Below are positions 45,557 through 55,198 of a stretch of 64,000 bases of DNA, in pieces. The position numbers and the translations under genes are program-made. The stretch's first letter is position 1. Each line of letters opens with the position of its first letter. The DNA is from Rahnella bonaserana (GTDB lineage: Bacteria > Pseudomonadota > Gammaproteobacteria > Enterobacterales > Enterobacteriaceae): NCBI RefSeq assembly GCF_019049675.1, contig NZ_JAFMOW010000057.1, forward strand, positions 123,232 to 187,231. Direction: 5' to 3'. The notes below the pieces were generated by a model, which worked only from the letters and a program-made list of their open reading frames with translations, was not told where the DNA came from and searched no databases.

Positions 45557-46246
45557 TTAAGCCCGAAGCTGAATGCCTTCGGTAATAATGTGCTGCACGT
45601 TATTCACCGTCTGTTCAAAAAACTCAGGATCGCTGAGCGTTTTACCGGTGATTGCCTCGACCTGCACGCTAAAGTCCGCGTAATGCTGGGTGGTTGCCCA
45701 CAGCATAAAAATCAGCTGCATCGGATCTACAGGTGCGATCAGCTCATCTTTGATCCAGCCGCGAATGACATCCGATTTATCTTCCACCAGCGTTTTCAGG
45801 CTGCCGCCCAGTTCCTGTTTCAGCAGGGGCGCGCCCTGCACCATCTCCAGACAAAACAGTCGCGACGCCTGCGGATGGTCACGGGATACGCACAGTTTCA
45901 GACGGATATATTCACGTATCGCTTCCAGAGGATGCTGATCAGACTGCAATGCTTTCAGCGGTGCCAGCCAGATATCCAGCAGCCCTTTCAGCACCGCAAT
46001 ATACAAATCTTCTTTGGACGGGAAATAATACAGCAGATTGGTTTTGGACACGTCGGCGCGCTCGGCAACCTGATCCAGACTGGTGCCATGCATGCCGTAC
46101 AACGAAAAGAAGTCCAGCGCCGCCGCCATGATATTGCCGCGCTTGGCAGCGACCGCCCGCGAACGACGCGTCGGTTTTTTCGCCTCCGTCTGACGGGACT
46201 TTTTCTCTCCGGCGGCAGGCTGCGGAGGTTCGACCAATGGCTTCAC
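45557..46246 (-). CDS. rutR: TetR family regulator RutR
   Basis: This is a 229-residue repressor with an N-terminal HTH (MAAALDFFSLYGMHGTSLDQ, VAERADVSKTNLLYYFPSKE) and the uracil/thymine-binding C-terminal domain of the RutR family (SRDHPQASRLFCLEMVQGAP, FMLWATTQHYADFSVQVEAI). RutR represses the divergent rut operon and senses uracil. The GTG at 46246 has AGGGAG five bases upstream; a TTG at 46264 would give MSQGDVVK, close to the E. coli N-terminus MTQGAVK, so the start is undecided. A Lys/Arg/Pro-rich leader of some 20-30 residues precedes the HTH, longer than in E. coli (212 aa). Confidence 0.92.
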   Translation of the reverse strand: MKPLVEPPQPAAGEKKSRQTEAKKPTRRSRAVAAKRGNIMAAALDFFSLYGMHGTSLDQVAERADVSKTNLLYYFPSKEDLYIAVLKGLLDIWLAPLKALQSDQHPLEAIREYIRLKLCVSRDHPQASRLFCLEMVQGAPLLKQELGGSLKTLVEDKSDVIRGWIKDELIAPVDPMQLIFMLWATTQHYADFSVQVEAITGKTLSDPEFFEQTVNNVQHIITEGIQLRA

Positions 46247-46385
46247 AACGTCTCCCTGAGACAAACAGCAAGGCTGAAATCATAGCAAAAGGCGCCACAG
46301 GCGACTATCGCTATACATCCGGATGATGGAAGTAACACTCACAGCATCAACGCGTAACCACTAAGGATTATAAATTTAACAATTT

Positions 46386-46402
46386 TGCACCATTTATGTT
46401 CA
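46386..46402 (+). promoter_or_regulatory. Possible NtrC enhancer site
   Basis: TGCACC-ATTTA-TGTTCA has one perfect and one partial half of the TGCACY-N5-GGTGCA NtrC consensus. It lies about 135 bases upstream of the sigma54 -12 element, a usual enhancer distance. Confidence 0.5.
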
Positions 46403-46430
46403 ATCCTGCCTGATAAACGTGCAGTTATTT

Positions 46431-46455
46431 TTGACCAGATGGTCTGAAACAGACC
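46431..46455 (+). promoter_or_regulatory. RutR operator
   Basis: TTGACCAGATGGTCTG (46431-46446) fits the RutR consensus TTGACCA-NN-TGGTCAA at 12 of 14 fixed positions. It overlaps a second dyad GGTCTG-AAA-CAGACC (46441-46455), so two overlapping palindromes share one half-site. Confidence 0.75.
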
Positions 46456-46517
46456 GTTTGCTCCACAAGTAAGCCAGACTCATTTTTAACCTGCTGATAA
46501 TCATCATGATTTAAAAA

Positions 46518-46534
46518 CTGGCATCCGCTTTGCA
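46518..46534 (+). promoter_or_regulatory. Sigma54 promoter of the rut operon
   Basis: CTGGCATCCGCTTTGCA matches the -24 GG / -12 GC pattern YTGGCACGRNNNTTGCW, 124 bases before the rutA ATG. With a candidate NtrC site upstream it implies nitrogen-limitation control, as in E. coli. Confidence 0.78.
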
Positions 46535-46657
46535 ACAGCCTTCCCGTCAGGAGATTTCAGCACGGTGCAATTCGGAACCCGCAGGACGCACTCAAGCCGC
46601 GCAGAGATTTTCGCAAGCCCTTGTTTTGGTACTTAATATTTTCAATCGAGGTGAGCT

Positions 46658-47749
46658 ATGAAAATCGGTGTCTTTATTCCTATCGGCAACAACGGCTGGT
46701 TAATTTCAGAAACTGCGCCACAGTACAAACCGACCTTCGAACTGAACAAAACCATTGTGCAGAAAGCGGAGCACTACCATTTCGATTTCGCACTGTCGAT
46801 GATCAAACTGCGTGGCTTCGGTGGCAAAACCGAATTCTGGGAACACAACATGGAGTCGTTCACGCTGATGGCTGGCCTTGCCGCCGTGACCTCCCGCATC
46901 CAGCTTTACGCCACCGCCGCCACGCTGGTGATGCCTCCGGCGATCGTTGCGCGCATGGCCGCCACTATCGACTCAATCTCCAGCGGACGTTTCGGTGTAA
47001 ATGTCGTCACCGGCTGGCAGAAACCGGAATACGAACAAATGGGCATGTGGCCGGGCGACGACTATTTCACCCGCCGCTATGACTACCTGACCGAATACGT
47101 CAGTGTGCTGCGCGACCTGTGGGGCACCGGCCACTGCACGCTCGACGGCGAATTTTTCAAAATGGACGACTGCCGCGTCAGCCCGCGCCCGCAGAGCGAA
47201 ATGAAAGTGATCTGCGCCGGGCAAAGCGATGCAGGCATGGCGTTCTCCGCTAAACACGCTGACTTCAACTTCTGCTTCGGCAAAGGCGTTAACACCCCGA
47301 CTGCTTTTGCGCCAACGGCTGCACGCATGAAAACGGCGGCTGAAGCTGAAAACCGGGATGTTTCCTCCTACGTGCTGTTTATGGTGATTGCCGACGAAAC
47401 CGATGCCGCCGCCCGCGCCAAATGGGAGTTATATAAATCTGGTGCTGATGCCGATGCACTGGCGTGGCTCACCGATCAAAGCAGCAAAGACACCAAATCC
47501 GGATCCGATACCAATGTCCGCCAGATGGCTGATCCAACGTCCGCGGTCAATATCAACATGGGCACGCTGGTGGGTTCTTACGCCAGCGTCGCCAGAATGC
47601 TCGATGAAATCGACACCGTGCCTGGCGCAGGCGGCGTGCTGCTGACCTTTGACGATTTTGTGGAAGGCATTGAAAACTTCGGCCGCTACATCCAGCCATT
47701 AATGAAAACCCGCCAGCACATCGGCACTGAGCAGAAAGAGGTCGCATGA
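46658..47749 (+). CDS. rutA: Pyrimidine monooxygenase RutA
   Basis: This 363-residue FMN-dependent, luciferase-fold monooxygenase opens the uracil ring between N3 and C4 to give peroxyureidoacrylate, the first step of the Rut pathway. Conserved blocks: [71 protein letters not shown]. The reductase partner is RutF, encoded downstream. GAGG precedes the ATG. First gene of the rut operon; its stop overlaps the rutB start. Confidence 0.97.
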   Translation: MKIGVFIPIGNNGWLISETAPQYKPTFELNKTIVQKAEHYHFDFALSMIKLRGFGGKTEFWEHNMESFTLMAGLAAVTSRIQLYATAATLVMPPAIVARMAATIDSISSGRFGVNVVTGWQKPEYEQMGMWPGDDYFTRRYDYLTEYVSVLRDLWGTGHCTLDGEFFKMDDCRVSPRPQSEMKVICAGQSDAGMAFSAKHADFNFCFGKGVNTPTAFAPTAARMKTAAEAENRDVSSYVLFMVIADETDAAARAKWELYKSGADADALAWLTDQSSKDTKSGSDTNVRQMADPTSAVNINMGTLVGSYASVARMLDEIDTVPGAGGVLLTFDDFVEGIENFGRYIQPLMKTRQHIGTEQKEVA

Positions 47750-48498
47750 TGAACGTTGTTGAGAATCAAACTGTGGTCCGCCGTGAACCCCAAAATACCG
47801 GCGAGGAAACGATCCTCACAGCACGTCCTGAAGCCATTGCTTTCACGCCGCAACAAACGGCGCTGATTGTGGTGGATATGCAAAATGCCTATGCCTCACA
47901 GGGCGGTTATCTGGATCTGGCCGGTTTTGATGTTTCCGCTACCGCACCGGTGATTGCCAATATCAAAGTAGCGATTGCCGCTGCACGTGCTGCAGGCATC
48001 AAAGTGATTTTCTTCCAGAATGGCTGGGACAATCAGTACGTCGAAGCCGGGGGTGCCGGTTCGCCGAACTTCCATAAATCTAACGCGCTGAAAACCATGC
48101 GCAAGCGCCCCGAACTGATGGGCAAACTGCTGGCGAAAGGCGACTGGGATTATGACCTGGTTGATGAACTTCAGCCGCAGCCCGGCGATATTGTGTTGCC
48201 TAAACCGCGCTACAGCGGCTTCTTCAATACCCAGCTCGACAGCCTGCTGCGCAGTTACGGTATTCATCATCTGGTGTTCACCGGCATCGCCACCAACGTC
48301 TGCGTCGAATCCACCCTGCGCGACGGTTTCTTCCTGGAATATTTCGGCGTAGTGCTGGAAGACGCCACCCATCAGGCCGGACCGGAATTCGCGCAAAAAG
48401 CCGCGATTTATAACATCGAAACCTTCTTTGGCTGGGTCTCCAGCGTGCGCAATTTCTGCGACGCAGTAGGCTACAAAACTGAACAAAACGCGGCCTGA
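47746..48498 (+). CDS. rutB: Peroxyureidoacrylate/ureidoacrylate amidohydrolase RutB
   Basis: This is a 250-residue isochorismatase-like amidohydrolase that releases carbamate (CO2 + NH3) from the ring-opened product. The catalytic triad is visible as Asp in [12 protein letters not shown], Lys in [13 protein letters not shown] and Cys in [15 protein letters not shown]. It carries about 20 extra N-terminal residues relative to E. coli RutB before [14 protein letters not shown] overlap with rutA; a second ATG three bases later is also possible. Confidence 0.96.
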   Translation: MMNVVENQTVVRREPQNTGEETILTARPEAIAFTPQQTALIVVDMQNAYASQGGYLDLAGFDVSATAPVIANIKVAIAAARAAGIKVIFFQNGWDNQYVEAGGAGSPNFHKSNALKTMRKRPELMGKLLAKGDWDYDLVDELQPQPGDIVLPKPRYSGFFNTQLDSLLRSYGIHHLVFTGIATNVCVESTLRDGFFLEYFGVVLEDATHQAGPEFAQKAAIYNIETFFGWVSSVRNFCDAVGYKTEQNAA

Positions 48499-48524
48499 CC
48501 GCTTTCTGAAAAGGACGATTAACG

Positions 48525-48911
48525 ATGCCTAAAAGCGCCATTATTCCGGCTGGCAGCGGCGTTCCGCTGGCACCTTTTGTTCCGGGCACTCTCGCCGATG
48601 GCGTGGTGTATGTTTCCGGCACCCTGCCGTTTGATAAAGACAATAACGTGGTGCATGTCGGCGATGCCGCCGCGCAAACCCGTCATGTGCTGGAAACCAT
48701 CAAACGCGTGATCGAAACCGCAGGCGGCACCATGGATGACGTCACCATGAACTCAATTTTTATCACCGACTGGGCAAATTACGGCGCGGTGAATCAGGTT
48801 TATGCCGAATATTTTCCGGGAGAAAAACCGGCACGTTTCTGCATTCAGTGCGGGCTGGTTAAACCGGATGCGCTGATCGAAATCGCGTCAGTTGCCCATA
48901 TCGGCAAGTAA
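48525..48911 (+). CDS. rutC: 3-aminoacrylate deaminase RutC (RidA family)
   Basis: This 128-residue protein of the YjgF/RidA fold trimerises and helps convert aminoacrylate species from the Rut pathway to malonic semialdehyde and ammonia. Typical blocks: [52 protein letters not shown] with the conserved arginine, and [22 protein letters not shown] precedes the ATG by seven bases; 26 bases after rutB. Confidence 0.96.
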   Translation: MPKSAIIPAGSGVPLAPFVPGTLADGVVYVSGTLPFDKDNNVVHVGDAAAQTRHVLETIKRVIETAGGTMDDVTMNSIFITDWANYGAVNQVYAEYFPGEKPARFCIQCGLVKPDALIEIASVAHIGK

Positions 48912-48953
48912 ATTATGGTTGAAACCCTGCCCTGAACTCCCTGAGGAAACAGC

Positions 48954-49793
48954 ATGTATTACAAGGTATTGGGTAAGAAAAATGCTGATGCAGAAACCGT
49001 CGTGCTTTCCTCCGGCCTCGGCGGTTCCGGCGGCTTCTGGCAGCCCCAGCTGGCGATGCTCGCAGAGCATTTTCGTGTAGTGGTCTATGACCAGCACGGC
49101 ACCGGCGTCAGTCAGGGCACGGTGCCCGCCGGTTACCGGATGGAAGATATGGCCGATGAGCTGGCAGGCATGCTCAACGAACTGGATATCAGCCGCTGTC
49201 ATCTGGTCGGTCACGCACTCGGCGGCATTATCGGCCTGCATCTTGCCCTGCGTTATCCGGCGCTGTTGCAAAGTCTGGTGGTGATTAACGGCTGGACAAA
49301 GCTCGACAGCCAGACGCGCCGCTGCTTTGAAGTGCGGCAGAATTTACTGCTTAACAGCGGGGTCGATGCTTATGTGCAGGCGCAGCCGCTGTTTCTGTAT
49401 CCGGGTGACTGGCTTTCTGAAAATGAGGTGTTATTGCAGCAAGAGCGCCAGCATCAGGTGGCGCATTTTCAGGGAATGGAAAACCTGCTGCACCGCTTGC
49501 AGGCACTGATGGATTCAGACCTGACGGCGTCGCTCGGACAAGTGATTGCGCCGACGCTGGCTTTCAGCTGTAAAGACGATTTGCTGGTGCCATGGCCGCG
49601 TTCGGTGGATCTCGCTTCCCGTTTGCCTAACGGGGAGCACACACAGATGCAGTACGGCGGCCATGCCATGAGCGTGACCGATCCGCAAACCTTTAACCCG
49701 ATTTTACTGGACTGGCTGATGCGGCATTCATCGCACGCGCCCGCGACACCGTCCGGTCATCTGCCCACGGAGACATCATGGCCGAAGCATTAA
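48954..49793 (+). CDS. rutD: Aminoacrylate hydrolase RutD
   Basis: This is a 279-residue alpha/beta-hydrolase-fold protein assisting aminoacrylate breakdown. The nucleophile elbow reads GHALGG, with Ala where classical hydrolases have Ser, the same oddity as in E. coli RutD as I remember it. Other blocks: [32 protein letters not shown]. The C-terminus extends about 13 residues beyond E. coli (266 aa) and runs into rutE with a 16-base overlap in another frame. Confidence 0.94.
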   Translation: MYYKVLGKKNADAETVVLSSGLGGSGGFWQPQLAMLAEHFRVVVYDQHGTGVSQGTVPAGYRMEDMADELAGMLNELDISRCHLVGHALGGIIGLHLALRYPALLQSLVVINGWTKLDSQTRRCFEVRQNLLLNSGVDAYVQAQPLFLYPGDWLSENEVLLQQERQHQVAHFQGMENLLHRLQALMDSDLTASLGQVIAPTLAFSCKDDLLVPWPRSVDLASRLPNGEHTQMQYGGHAMSVTDPQTFNPILLDWLMRHSSHAPATPSGHLPTETSWPKH

Positions 49794-50368
49794 CTGCCAG
49801 TGCGCTGGCAACCTTATTCACCGAAGCCCGCACCCATAACGGCTGGCTGGATAAACCGGTGACCAGCGAACAGCTGAGAACAATTTACGAACTGGCGCGC
49901 ATGGGGCCGACCTCGGCTAACTGCAGCCCGGTGCGCATCGTGTTTATTGAGAGTCAGGAAGCCAGAGAAAAACTGGCTCCGGCACTCTCCGGCGGCAACC
50001 TGAAGAAAACCATGACGGCACCGGTGACGGCTATCATTGCCTGGGATCCGCAATTCTACGAACTGCTGCCCGAACTGTATCCTTCAGGCGATGCCCGTTC
50101 GTGGTTCACCTCAAGCCCGCAACTGGCGCAGGATACGGCGTTTCGCAACAGCAGTTTGCAGGCCGCGTATCTCATCATGGCCTGCCGGGCACTCGGACTG
50201 GATACCGGGCCAATGTCCGGTTTCGACAACGCGAAGGTCGATGATACGTTTCTGGCGCAGGAAGGCTGGAAATCCAATTTCCTGATCAACATCGGTTACG
50301 GCGACAGCAGCAAAGTGTATCCGCGCGCGCCGCGCCTTGATTTCGACCGCGCCTGCCGCGTGCTGTAA
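49778..50368 (+). CDS. rutE: Malonic semialdehyde reductase RutE
   Basis: This 196-residue FMN-dependent nitroreductase-fold enzyme reduces toxic malonic semialdehyde to 3-hydroxypropionate with NADPH. Blocks: [40 protein letters not shown] and [15 protein letters not shown]. The start lies within the end of rutD (ACGGAGACATC gives GGAG before the ATG), indicating coupled translation. Confidence 0.95.
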   Translation: MAEALTASALATLFTEARTHNGWLDKPVTSEQLRTIYELARMGPTSANCSPVRIVFIESQEAREKLAPALSGGNLKKTMTAPVTAIIAWDPQFYELLPELYPSGDARSWFTSSPQLAQDTAFRNSSLQAAYLIMACRALGLDTGPMSGFDNAKVDDTFLAQEGWKSNFLINIGYGDSSKVYPRAPRLDFDRACRVL

Positions 50369-50399
50369 GCATCACTGATTAAATTCTGAGGACATGACC

Positions 50400-50954
50400 A
50401 TGCAATCAACCCTGAACGCCACACTGACTGTTTCCGATAAGCCAGTCGTTGAAAAGCAAGCTGCCGTTGAGAAACAAAATTATCGCGATGCGATGGCGCG
50501 GCTCGGTTCCGCGGTCAATATCATCACTACCGACGGCCCGGGCGGGCGTGCAGGCTTCACCGCCTCTGCGGTGTGCAGCGTCACCGATTCTCCGCCGACC
50601 TTGCTGGTATGCCTGAACCGCTCAGCATCTGTGCATTCAGCTTTTACGCAAAATCAGGTGCTGTGCGTGAACACGCTGGCCGATTGCCACGAGTCGCTGT
50701 CCAATTTATTCGGCGGAAAAACGCCGATGCAACAACGTTTTGAAGCCGCTGAATGGGCGCGTCTCGCCACCGGTTCGCCGGTCCTTACCAATGCGCTGGT
50801 GTCGTTTGACTGCAACGTCACGCAAATCACCAGCGTCGGCACCCATGACATCCTGATTTGTGAAGCCGTTGCATTGCGACGCAACGACGACAGCCACGGA
50901 CTGGTGTATTTCGACCGGCGCTATCACCCGCTGATGCGTCAGACAGCCTGTTAA
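50400..50954 (+). CDS. rutF: FMN reductase RutF
   Basis: This is a 184-residue NADH:FMN oxidoreductase that feeds reduced flavin to RutA. It has the flavin-reductase-like barrel with [40 protein letters not shown] and FDRRYHPL at the C-terminus. About 20 residues are added at the N-terminus compared with E. coli (164 aa). The ATG at 50400 is chosen because GAGG then has 8-base spacing; an ATG at 50394 is two codons upstream. Confidence 0.95.
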   Translation: MQSTLNATLTVSDKPVVEKQAAVEKQNYRDAMARLGSAVNIITTDGPGGRAGFTASAVCSVTDSPPTLLVCLNRSASVHSAFTQNQVLCVNTLADCHESLSNLFGGKTPMQQRFEAAEWARLATGSPVLTNALVSFDCNVTQITSVGTHDILICEAVALRRNDDSHGLVYFDRRYHPLMRQTAC

Positions 50955-50979
50955 CTCAACCTGATTAGGGAATTACAGC

Positions 50980-52329
50980 ATGGCAAATACCTCCTGGTTT
51001 CCACAATGGCGTAAAAGAGAAGGCAATCTGGATGGCGCGGTGATCGCGCCGGATGAACGACTACCGTTAGGATCGACGCTGATCATGGGTCTGCAACATA
51101 CGGTGGCAATGTTTGGTGCCACCGTCTTAATGCCCCTGCTGATGGGATTTGACGCCAACATGGCGATTTTGATGTCGGGCATCGGCACCCTGCTGTTCTT
51201 CCTGGTGGTCGGCGGGCGTGTACCCAGTTATCTCGGTTCCAGCGCTGCGTTTGTCGGGCTGGTGATTGCGGTGACCGGCTACAGTGGCCACGGCGCGAAC
51301 CCGAATATCGGCGTGGCGCTGGGCGGGATTATTGCCTGCGGCGTAATTTATACGCTGATTGGTTTTGTGGTGATGGCAGTCGGCACGCGCTGGATTGAAC
51401 GCCTGATGCCGCCGGTGGTGACCGGTGCGGTGGTGATGGCGATTGGTCTGAACCTGGCACCGATTGCTATTAACAGTGTCTCGGCTTCATCGTTTGACAG
51501 CTGGATGGCGGTGATGACCGTGCTGTGTATCGGCTCGGTGGCGGTGTTCACCCGTGGTCTGGTGCAGCGTCTGTTGCTGCTGCTCGGTCTGGTGGCGGCG
51601 TACCTGATTTACATGGTGATCACCAACGGACTCGGACTCGGTACCCCGGTGGACTTCAGCGCCGTGGCTCAGGCGCCATGGTTTGGCGTACCGACCATCA
51701 CCACACCAGTATTCAGCACTCACGCCATGCTGATGATTGCACCGGTGGCAGTGATTTTGGTGGCAGAAAACCTCGGTCACATTAAAGCGGTGGCAGGCAT
51801 GACCGGTAAAAACCTCGACCCGTATATGGGCCGCGCGTTTGTCGGCGACGGTCTGGCGACCTTACTTTCCGCCTCGGCGGGCGGTACGGGCGTTACCACA
51901 TACGCAGAAAATATCGGCGTGATGGCAGTGACCAAAATTTACTCCACGCTGATTTTTGTCGCCGCAGCCATCGTTGCCATCGCGTTGGGCTTCTCGCCCA
52001 AATTTGGTGCACTGATCCACACCATTCCGGGGCCGGTACTCGGTGGCGCGTCAATTGTGGTGTTCGGGTTAATTGCCGTGGCCGGTGCGCGCATCTGGGT
52101 ACAAAATCAGGTGGATCTGGGACTTAACGGCAATCTGATCATGGTGGCGGTCACGCTGGTACTGGGCGCAGGCAACTTTACCCTGAGTCTGGGTGGCTTC
52201 AGCATGGGCGGTATCGGCACGGCGACCTTTGGCGCGATTTTACTGAATGCCTTCCTGAGCCGCAGCAAACAGGTAAAAACACAGCCTGAAATAAAAACTG
52301 GCACAGAAGCTGCATTAAAAGATCACTGA
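50980..52329 (+). CDS. rutG: Uracil/pyrimidine permease RutG
   Basis: This is a 449-residue NCS2 family nucleobase:H+ symporter with 12-14 membrane segments. Typical blocks: LIMGLQHTVAMFGATVLMPL, ENLGHIKAVAGMTGKNLDP and the QxxxNTG-like region SASAGGTGVTTYAENIGVM. It imports uracil as the pathway substrate. Last gene of the rut operon, 25 bases after rutF, followed by a strong terminator. Confidence 0.96.
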   Translation: MANTSWFPQWRKREGNLDGAVIAPDERLPLGSTLIMGLQHTVAMFGATVLMPLLMGFDANMAILMSGIGTLLFFLVVGGRVPSYLGSSAAFVGLVIAVTGYSGHGANPNIGVALGGIIACGVIYTLIGFVVMAVGTRWIERLMPPVVTGAVVMAIGLNLAPIAINSVSASSFDSWMAVMTVLCIGSVAVFTRGLVQRLLLLLGLVAAYLIYMVITNGLGLGTPVDFSAVAQAPWFGVPTITTPVFSTHAMLMIAPVAVILVAENLGHIKAVAGMTGKNLDPYMGRAFVGDGLATLLSASAGGTGVTTYAENIGVMAVTKIYSTLIFVAAAIVAIALGFSPKFGALIHTIPGPVLGGASIVVFGLIAVAGARIWVQNQVDLGLNGNLIMVAVTLVLGAGNFTLSLGGFSMGGIGTATFGAILLNAFLSRSKQVKTQPEIKTGTEAALKDH

Positions 52330-52369
52330 CGACCTCAGTTTCTCCTTAGCTCATCATTTTTGATGATCG

Positions 52370-52418
52370 CCAGCGGTTATCCGGTCCACCCGTCCGGATT
52401 AGCCGCTGGTTTTTTTCT
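52370..52418 (+). terminator. Terminator of the rut operon
   Basis: CCAGCGG-(TTATCCGG...CCGGATTA)-GCCGCTGG is a long, nearly perfect stem followed by seven T's. Confidence 0.92.
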
Positions 52419-52518
52419 TTCTGCCTCCCATTTTCCCTAATGCCGTTTCCAGCTAACGATTGCAAAATTCCTTCGTTCACCTCCCCCTTAAATTGGTTTG
52501 TTATGGGCTCAGCACTTT

Positions 52519-52531
52519 CGTTCTAAGAACG
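52519..52531 (+). promoter_or_regulatory. Perfect dyad upstream of the peptide-type ABC operon
   Basis: CGTTC-TAA-GAACG lies 50 bases before the start of the binding-protein gene, where an operator could be. No matching regulator gene is in the window. Confidence 0.4.
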
Positions 52532-52580
52532 CATAAGTCATTCACCTGTCACCACAGCAAATAAGAAAAAGGGTTTAACG

Positions 52581-54221
52581 ATGAAGAACATTCGCCGGAT
52601 TAACGCGGTGACCCGCGCACTGGCTTTAGGAGCACTTCTCACCAGCACATTTTCCGCCATCGCCGCTGACAGCACACCGGTTCAGGGCGGCACCCTGATT
52701 TATCTCGAACAGCAGGCGCACACCAACCTGTATCCGCCGGCAGGCGGCTTTTATCCGAACGGCGGCATACTGAATCAGATCACCGACAAACTGACCTATC
52801 AGAACCCGAAGACGCTGGAAATTGAGCCATGGATTGCCGAATCCTGGTCATTCAATGCCGATAAAACCGAGTACACCTTTAAGCTGCGTCCGGGCGTGAC
52901 CTTCTCCGACGGCACGCCGCTGGATGCCAGCGCGGTCGCCAAAAACTTTGATACTTACGGTCTGGGCAACAAAGAGCATCACCTGCCGGTTTCCGAAGTC
53001 ATCAACAATTACGACCACAGCGAAGTGATTGATCCGCTGACCGTGAAGTTCTATTTCAAAAAATCGTCACCCGGCTTCCTGCAGGGCACGGCGACCATTG
53101 GCTCTGGTCTGGTGTCGCTGAGCACGCTGGCGCGTAACTTTGATGCGCTGGGCGACGCGACGCACATCATCGGTTCCGGTCCGTTTGTGGTCAGCAAAGA
53201 AACACTGGGGCGCGAAGTCGATCTGAGCGCACGTAAGGATTACAACTGGGGGCCGAAAAACCTCAAACAGCAGGGTCGCGCGAATCTTGACGGCATCAAA
53301 GTGATCGTTACCGGCGAAGACAGCGTGCGTATCGGCGCACTGCTGGCGGGTCAGGCGGATTTCATCCGTCAGGTTCAGGCGTATGACGAGAAACAAGCCA
53401 AAGACCAGAACTTCCCGATTTATGCCGCGCCGACCAAAGGTGTCAACGACAGCATTTCGTTCCGTCCGGACAACGCGCTGGTGTCAGATCTGAAAGTGCG
53501 TCAGGCGCTGCTGCACGCCACCAACAGCAAACAGGTTGTCGATACGCTGTTCTCGCCAAACTATCCGCAGGCCACCTCAGTGATCGCTAAAACCGCGGCC
53601 GGTTATGTCGATCTGAGCAACAAACTGACTTACGACCCGACGCTTTCCAAAAAGCTGCTGGATGAAGCGGGCTGGAAACCAGGCCCGAACGGCATTCGTC
53701 AGAAAGAGGGCAAAACGCTGTCGCTGACCATTTATGAATCCCTGCCACAACCGCAGAACAAAGAAGTGTTGCAGCTGGTTTCTCAGCAGTGGAGCCAGGT
53801 CGGCGCGAAGCTGAACATTCTGGCGGGCGATGCGGGCAGCCGCGTGGCGGATAACCTCGATCCAGAGAAAACCCCGGCCAACGTGGTGGAAGTCGGACGT
53901 GCCGATCCGGACGTAATTAAAAGCTCCTTCTACCCGACCAACCGCGATGCGCTGCTGCAAAAAGGCGGCCTGAGCAGCAAGGTGAAAAACTTCCGCGACG
54001 ACAAACTTAACGATCTGCTGACCGCTATTTCTGCCGAAGTCGATCCGAAAAAACGTCTGGCACTGACCGGCGACGTGCAGAACTACCTGCTCGATCAGGC
54101 GTATGTCATTCCGATTTTCGAAGAACCACAGGTGTTTGCCGGTGCGCCGTATTTCAAAGGCGTGAGCTTTGAAGCGGTCGGACGTCCGAGCTTCTACGGC
54201 GCATGGCTGGAAAAGCATTAA
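52581..54221 (+). CDS. ABC transporter substrate-binding protein (SBP family 5, KPN_01854-like)
   Basis: This is a 546-residue periplasmic binding protein with a signal peptide (ALALGALLTSTFSAIAA, cleavage before DSTPVQGG). The fold is that of the oligopeptide/nickel family: NADKTEYTFKLRPGVTFSDG, DPLTVKFYFKKSSPGFLQ, VRQALLHATNSKQVVDTLF. From memory it fits the binding-protein family named KPN_01854, which occurs with a luciferase-like monooxygenase and two CMD/AhpD proteins, exactly the genes that follow. The ligand is unknown. AAAAGGG precedes the ATG. First gene of the operon. Confidence 0.9.
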   Translation: MKNIRRINAVTRALALGALLTSTFSAIAADSTPVQGGTLIYLEQQAHTNLYPPAGGFYPNGGILNQITDKLTYQNPKTLEIEPWIAESWSFNADKTEYTFKLRPGVTFSDGTPLDASAVAKNFDTYGLGNKEHHLPVSEVINNYDHSEVIDPLTVKFYFKKSSPGFLQGTATIGSGLVSLSTLARNFDALGDATHIIGSGPFVVSKETLGREVDLSARKDYNWGPKNLKQQGRANLDGIKVIVTGEDSVRIGALLAGQADFIRQVQAYDEKQAKDQNFPIYAAPTKGVNDSISFRPDNALVSDLKVRQALLHATNSKQVVDTLFSPNYPQATSVIAKTAAGYVDLSNKLTYDPTLSKKLLDEAGWKPGPNGIRQKEGKTLSLTIYESLPQPQNKEVLQLVSQQWSQVGAKLNILAGDAGSRVADNLDPEKTPANVVEVGRADPDVIKSSFYPTNRDALLQKGGLSSKVKNFRDDKLNDLLTAISAEVDPKKRLALTGDVQNYLLDQAYVIPIFEEPQVFAGAPYFKGVSFEAVGRPSFYGAWLEKH

Positions 54222-54238
54222 CTGACGGGGAGTAAATC

Positions 54239-55198
54239 ATGAGCCGATACGTGAGCGGTCGATTCGGGCAGGCTTTGCTGGTGCTGTGGGCGGCGTTTAC
54301 CGTCTCCTTCATCTTGTTGCAGGTGCTGCCCGGCGATGCGATTCTGATTAAATTCCAGAACCCGGACATGGGATTGAGCCCGGCGCAAATCGCCGATATG
54401 CGTGCTGCGTACGGCGCGGATGTGCCGGTCTGGCAGCAATATCTGCATACGCTGGGTAATTTCCTGCGCGGCGATCTGGGCTATTCGATTCAGGCTGGCG
54501 TACCGGTGACTGAATTACTCAGCAGCAACTTCCCGCCGACGCTGCGTCTGGCGCTGTCCGGTTTCGCACTGGCCGCCGTGGTGGCCTTTGCGCTGGCATT
54601 TCTCTCCAGCCTGCTGCATTTCGGCTGGCTGAAAAATACCTTACAGGCGGTGCCGTCGCTGTTTATCTCCATTCCCACCTTCTGGCTGGGTATCGCGCTG
54701 ATTCAGTTCTTTTCGTTCCATCTGCGCTGGATCCCGGTGATCAATCCGGGGGAATGGGTCGGGTTGATTTTGCCGATTGTCACGCTGGCGGTGCCGATTT
54801 CAGCGCCGCTGGCGCAGATCCTCATCCGCAGCATTGATCAGGTGCAAACCCAACCGTTCGTCGCCGTCGCCCGTGCCAAAGGCGCCAGCCGCAGCGGCGT
54901 ATTGTGGCGTCATGTGGCGCGTAACGCCCTGCTCCCGGCGCTGACCATTGCCGGTTTGCTGTTCGGCGAACTGATTGCGGGGGCATTGATCACCGAAACC
55001 GTCTTCGGTCTTAACGGCCTGGGACAGCTGACCCAGCAGGCAGTCAATAATCAGGATGTCGCGGTATTGCAGGCGATTGTGGTGATTTCCGCCGCGGCCT
55101 TTGTCGGCATCAATTTACTGGTCGATTTGCTGTATCCGCTTCTCGATCCGCGCCTTAAAGCTTCAGCGTCTAAAAACTCACGGGGAGCCACCGCATGA
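54239..55198 (+). CDS. ABC transporter permease (DppB/OppB-like)
   Basis: This is a 319-residue inner-membrane permease with about six helices and the family EAA-like loop VARAKGASRSGVLWRHVARN. The N-terminal block RFGQALLVLWAAFTVSFILLQVLPGD and the segment GDLGYSIQAGVPVTELL are typical of the B-type subunit. It pairs with the C-type permease that overlaps it by 4 bases. GGGGAG precedes the ATG. Confidence 0.93.
   Translation: MSRYVSGRFGQALLVLWAAFTVSFILLQVLPGDAILIKFQNPDMGLSPAQIADMRAAYGADVPVWQQYLHTLGNFLRGDLGYSIQAGVPVTELLSSNFPPTLRLALSGFALAAVVAFALAFLSSLLHFGWLKNTLQAVPSLFISIPTFWLGIALIQFFSFHLRWIPVINPGEWVGLILPIVTLAVPISAPLAQILIRSIDQVQTQPFVAVARAKGASRSGVLWRHVARNALLPALTIAGLLFGELIAGALITETVFGLNGLGQLTQQAVNNQDVAVLQAIVVISAAAFVGINLLVDLLYPLLDPRLKASASKNSRGATA

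Noticed and set aside
45590..46285. 231-residue plus-strand open frame opposite rutR
   Set aside because: It is a shadow of rutR: no ribosome site, low-complexity His/Arg/Gln-rich translation, and rutR has clear family motifs.
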